64,000 nucleotides of DNA. Source: Microbacterium oxydans (GTDB lineage Bacteria > Actinomycetota > Actinomycetes > Actinomycetales > Microbacteriaceae). The stretch's first letter is position 1. Each line of letters starts with the position of its first letter. Location of the stretch: assembly GCF_900095745.1 (NCBI RefSeq), contig NZ_FMIR01000006.1, positions 1 to 64,000 on the forward strand, read 5' to 3'. The translations under genes were made by a program, and so were the position numbers. The notes under the pieces are model-generated. The model was not told the DNA's origin, did not search any database, and worked only from the letters and a program-made list of their open reading frames with translations. Positions 61,022-64,000 of this stretch are shown here, piece by piece.

Positions 61022-63366
61022 CGAGAAGACCGCTGTCGACGTACCGGCTGCAGATCAGCGAGCACTTTCCTCTCGGAGAAGCCGCGGCGGTGACCGGCTA
61101 TCTCGCCGACCTCGGCGTCTCGTGGGCGTACCTCTCGCCGCTGCTCGCCGCCGTGCGCGGATCGAACCACGGGTACGACGTCGTCGACCATTCGCGCGTC
61201 GACCCCGACCGAGGCGCCGAGGAGGGCCTCGTCCGGTTCGCCACCGCCGCGCGCGCAGCCGACCTCGGCATCCTCGTCGACATCGTGCCCAACCACGTCG
61301 GCGTCGCGGTGCCGCGGCAGAACCAGTGGTGGTGGGAGGTGCTGCGGCTCGGGAAGGGAACACGCCGGGCCGCTGCCTTCGACATCGACTGGGCCGCCGG
61401 CGGCGGACGCGTGATCCTGCCGGTGCTCGGCTCCTCCCCCGAGCAGGCGATCGCAGACGGCGAGCTGGTCGTCGATGCGACCTTCGCTCCCGATGCGCCG
61501 GACGGCGTGCTCACCTACTTCGAGCACGTGCTCCCGCTCGCTCCCGGCACCTCGACGCTGGCCGATGACCTGCCCGCGCTGCTCGACGCGCAGCACTACG
61601 AGCTGCGGTTCTGGCGCGACCAGAACACCGACCTCACCTACCGCCGCTTCTTCGCGGTGTCCGAGCTCGCCGGCATCCGCGTCGAGCTGCCCGACGTCTT
61701 CGCCGAGTCGCATCGCGAGATCGTCCGCTGGATCCGGGAGGGTCTCGCCGACGGGCTGCGCGTCGACCACCCGGACGGCCTCGCCGATCCCGGTGGCTAC
61801 CTGGAGCAGCTGGCGGATGCGACGGGAAGGGCATACACCGTCGTCGAGAAGATCCTCGAGCCGGGCGAGGCGCTGCCCGCCTGGTGGCGCACCGACGGCA
61901 CGACCGGGTACGACGCGCTCGTCGAGTTCGACCGCGTGCTGGTGGACCGGGATGGCGTCGACCAGCTCGACCGTCTCGACGAGCGCCTGCGCGCCGAGAC
62001 GGGTCTGCCGCCGGCGCAGTCATGGACCGACCTGATCCACGCCACCAAGCGCCTGGTGGCGGAAGAGCTCCTCGGATCGGAGGTGCGGCGACTGGTGCGC
62101 ACCCTTCCCCACGGGATCGTGCGGGCGGAGGACGGACTGGTCGAGCTGCTGGCCTGCTTCCCCGTGTACCGCTCCTACCTGCCGGAGGGACGCGAGCATC
62201 TGGAGCATGCCTTCACCGAGGCACGACGCCGACGGCCCGACCTCGCCGCCACGTTCGCCGAGCTGGAGCCGCTTCTCGCCGACCCTCGCCTCGAGGTGGC
62301 CCAGCGCTTCCCGCAGGTGAGTGGAGCGGTCATGGCCAAGGGCGTGGAGGACACCGCCTTCTACCGCTGCACCCGCCTGGGCACCCTGACCGAGGTGGGC
62401 GGCGACCCGTCGATCCCCGCTCTCACGGTGGGAGAGTTCCACGAGGCGCAGCGGGCGCGGCTCGCCGCGTGGCCGGCGTCGATGACCACGCTGTCGACGC
62501 ATGACACGAAGCGCTCCGCGGATGTGCGCGCGCGGCTGAGCGTGCTGTCCGAGATGCCCGAGCGCTGGGCGGCGGTGCTGGACGAGCTGCGGGCGATCGC
62601 GACGACCGGTCACGGTCCTCTCGATGCGCTGATCTGGCAGGCGACCGTGGGTGCATGGCCGATCTCGACCGATCGCCTTCTCGCCTATGCCACGAAGGCC
62701 GCGCGGGAAGCCGCGGAGGCGACGACCTGGCAGCAGCCGGATGCGGCATTCGAAGAGGGACTGGGCCGGATCGCCCACGCCGTCGAGGGCGATGCCGCGG
62801 CAGTCCTCGACCGCTTCGTCGGCGAGATCGTCGATGCGGGGCGCTCGAACTCGCTGTCGGCCACGCTGCTGCAGCTCACCGGGCCGGGCGTCCCCGACGT
62901 GTACCAGGGCAGCGAGCTGTGGGATCTGTCGCTCGTGGATCCCGACAATCGTCGTCCCGTGGACTTCGCCCTGCGCGCGCGGATGCTCGAGGAGCTCGAC
63001 GCCGACGTCGCCCGCGGCATCCTTCCGCCCATCGACGACTCGGGCCGGGCCAAGCTGCTCGTCGTCTCGCGTGCGCTGCGACTGCGGCGCGACAACCCCG
63101 AGCTCTTCACCGTCTACCGTCCGGCGGTGGTCGAGGGACCCGCGGCGGAGCACGCCGTCGCCGTCCATCGCGGCGGCATCACCGCCGTGGCGACCCGTCT
63201 TCCGGTCGGCCTGGCGGCCCGCGGTGGGTGGGGCGACACCGTGATGATGCGGCCCGACATCCCCGGCACAGATGTGCTGACCGGACGCCGGATCGCGCCG
63301 GGCCCGGTGCGACTCGCCGAGCTGCTCGACACCTACCCGGTCGCGCTGATCGAGCTCGCACGGTGA
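61018..63366 (+). CDS. treY: Malto-oligosyltrehalose synthase TreY
   Basis: 782 residues from a GTG that overlaps the glgX stop. GH13 family: STYRLQISEHFPLGEAAAVT start, VSWAYLSPLLAAVRGSNHGY, LVDIVPNHVG, DGLRVDHPDGLADP with the nucleophile Asp, and YTVVEKIL with the acid/base Glu. Rearranges the reducing end of a maltodextrin to an alpha,alpha-1,1 link, the first trehalose-forming step. Confidence 0.96.
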   Translation: MTRRPLSTYRLQISEHFPLGEAAAVTGYLADLGVSWAYLSPLLAAVRGSNHGYDVVDHSRVDPDRGAEEGLVRFATAARAADLGILVDIVPNHVGVAVPRQNQWWWEVLRLGKGTRRAAAFDIDWAAGGGRVILPVLGSSPEQAIADGELVVDATFAPDAPDGVLTYFEHVLPLAPGTSTLADDLPALLDAQHYELRFWRDQNTDLTYRRFFAVSELAGIRVELPDVFAESHREIVRWIREGLADGLRVDHPDGLADPGGYLEQLADATGRAYTVVEKILEPGEALPAWWRTDGTTGYDALVEFDRVLVDRDGVDQLDRLDERLRAETGLPPAQSWTDLIHATKRLVAEELLGSEVRRLVRTLPHGIVRAEDGLVELLACFPVYRSYLPEGREHLEHAFTEARRRRPDLAATFAELEPLLADPRLEVAQRFPQVSGAVMAKGVEDTAFYRCTRLGTLTEVGGDPSIPALTVGEFHEAQRARLAAWPASMTTLSTHDTKRSADVRARLSVLSEMPERWAAVLDELRAIATTGHGPLDALIWQATVGAWPISTDRLLAYATKAAREAAEATTWQQPDAAFEEGLGRIAHAVEGDAAAVLDRFVGEIVDAGRSNSLSATLLQLTGPGVPDVYQGSELWDLSLVDPDNRRPVDFALRARMLEELDADVARGILPPIDDSGRAKLLVVSRALRLRRDNPELFTVYRPAVVEGPAAEHAVAVHRGGITAVATRLPVGLAARGGWGDTVMMRPDIPGTDVLTGRRIAPGPVRLAELLDTYPVALIELAR

Positions 63367-63379
63367 AGACGGAGCCCCG

Positions 63380-64000
63380 GTGATCGAGGTGTGGGCGCCG
63401 CGCGCGAATCGGATGCGGCTGCGGCGGATCGACAGCGACGGCACGACGGTCGACGAAAGTGACCTCCGCCCGGCGGCCGAGGGGTGGTGGCGCCGCGACG
63501 TCACCCTCGGCGACGGCGAGCGGTACGGCTTCGTGATCGACGACGAGGAGGAGCTGCGGCCCGACCCCCGCTCGCGGCGGCAGCCGGAGGGCGTGCACGG
63601 CCCGTCGGCGGTCTTCGACACCGTGGCCCACGCGTGGAACGACGTCTCCTGGACGGGCCGACAGCTCGCAGGCGGCCTGATCTACGAGCTCCACATCGGC
63701 ACGTTCACCCCCGAGGGCACGCTCGACGCGCTCACGGAGCGACTGGATCATCTCGTCGACCTCGGCGTGACGCACGTCGAGCTCCTGCCGGTGAACGCCT
63801 TCAACGGGCACTGGAACTGGGGGTACGACGGGGTGCTCTTGTACACGGTGCACGAGGCCTACGGCGGCCCGGCCGCGTATCAGCGGTTCGTCGACGCCGC
63901 CCACGGGCGCGGCCTCGCCGTGATCCAGGACGTCGTGTACAACCACCTCGGGCCCAGCGGGAACCACCTGCCGAAGTTCGGGCCCTACCTGCGCGAGGGC
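63380..64000 (+). CDS. treZ: Malto-oligosyltrehalose trehalohydrolase TreZ, 5' part only
   Basis: First 207 codons from GTG at 63380, running off the window. N-terminal CBM48-like domain (VIEVWAPRANRMRLRR at the start) and the beginning of the GH13 barrel (LIYELHIGTFTPEGTLDAL, VTHVELLPVNAFNGHWNWGY, VIQDVVYNHLGPSGNHL). Releases trehalose from TreY product. 13 nt after treY, completing the glgX-treY-treZ order. Confidence 0.95.
   Translation, partial: MIEVWAPRANRMRLRRIDSDGTTVDESDLRPAAEGWWRRDVTLGDGERYGFVIDDEEELRPDPRSRRQPEGVHGPSAVFDTVAHAWNDVSWTGRQLAGGLIYELHIGTFTPEGTLDALTERLDHLVDLGVTHVELLPVNAFNGHWNWGYDGVLLYTVHEAYGGPAAYQRFVDAAHGRGLAVIQDVVYNHLGPSGNHLPKFGPYLREG

Noticed and set aside
61018..63366. 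TreY as a plain alpha-amylase
   Set aside because: STYRLQ start, the NHVG and GLRVDHPDGL motifs and the glgX-treY-treZ order fit malto-oligosyltrehalose synthase better.

Overview
The window is high-GC DNA with dense, tightly packed operons, many GTG starts and ATGA/GTGA start-stop overlaps. Together with the protein families present (DUF1684, DUF779 beside an aldehyde dehydrogenase, glgX-treY-treZ, an LAxTG-sorted surface protein, the rpsF-ssb-rpsR-rplI cluster near dnaB) this points to an actinobacterium, most probably Microbacteriaceae and plausibly Microbacterium. The genus is inferred from style and content, not from a marker alignment. I see no tRNA, rRNA, CRISPR array, insertion sequence or prophage.

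Layout. 0-6.4 kb: two sugar ABC permeases, a divergent AraC regulator, an SDR dehydrogenase, a uronate dehydrogenase-like protein, and an ECF-type sigma factor with a membrane companion. 6.5-22.7 kb: a glycan-use region. One operon (binding protein, two permeases, LacI repressor) faces a GH29 fucosidase and a GH2 beta-mannosidase across a clear LacI-type operator. A second operon (binding protein, two permeases, GH38 alpha-mannosidase) is preceded by a ROK regulator. Together they look fit to trim and import mannose- and fucose-containing oligosaccharides. 22.8-30.7 kb: dnaB and the rpsF-ssb-rpsR-rplI operon, separated by an accessory block. That block holds a DnaA-box cluster, a Val/Pro-rich secreted protein, a chaplin-like seven-repeat surface protein with a LAMTG sorting signal, an ImmA-like metallopeptidase and a small repeat protein bracketed by TGTCGGGA palindromes. 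30.9-43.5 kb: a lipoprotein, a complete peptide ABC importer with a divergent Lrp regulator, a large arylsulfatase, a GNAT acetyltransferase and two unrecognised genes. 43.7-48 kb: a UDP-glycosyltransferase/TetR divergent pair, a GNAT-DUF1778 toxin-antitoxin pair, and a small secreted/membrane protein pair whose signal peptide appears frameshifted. 48-53.7 kb: a DUF1684 protein leading a second complete peptide ABC operon. 53.7-58.4 kb: a GAF regulator, aldehyde dehydrogenase and DUF779 unit, then a TetR regulator divergent from a RibD/DHFR-like reductase. 58.5-64 kb: glgX-treY-treZ, converting glycogen or maltodextrin to trehalose; treZ runs off the right edge.

Most of the window is nutrient uptake and carbohydrate processing under dedicated local regulators, several with visible palindromic operators. 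The least expected items are the chaplin-like LAxTG protein and its partner, the DnaA-box cluster upstream of dnaB, and the TGTCGGGA elements around the ImmA gene. All functional assignments come from reading motifs by eye; no database search was run.
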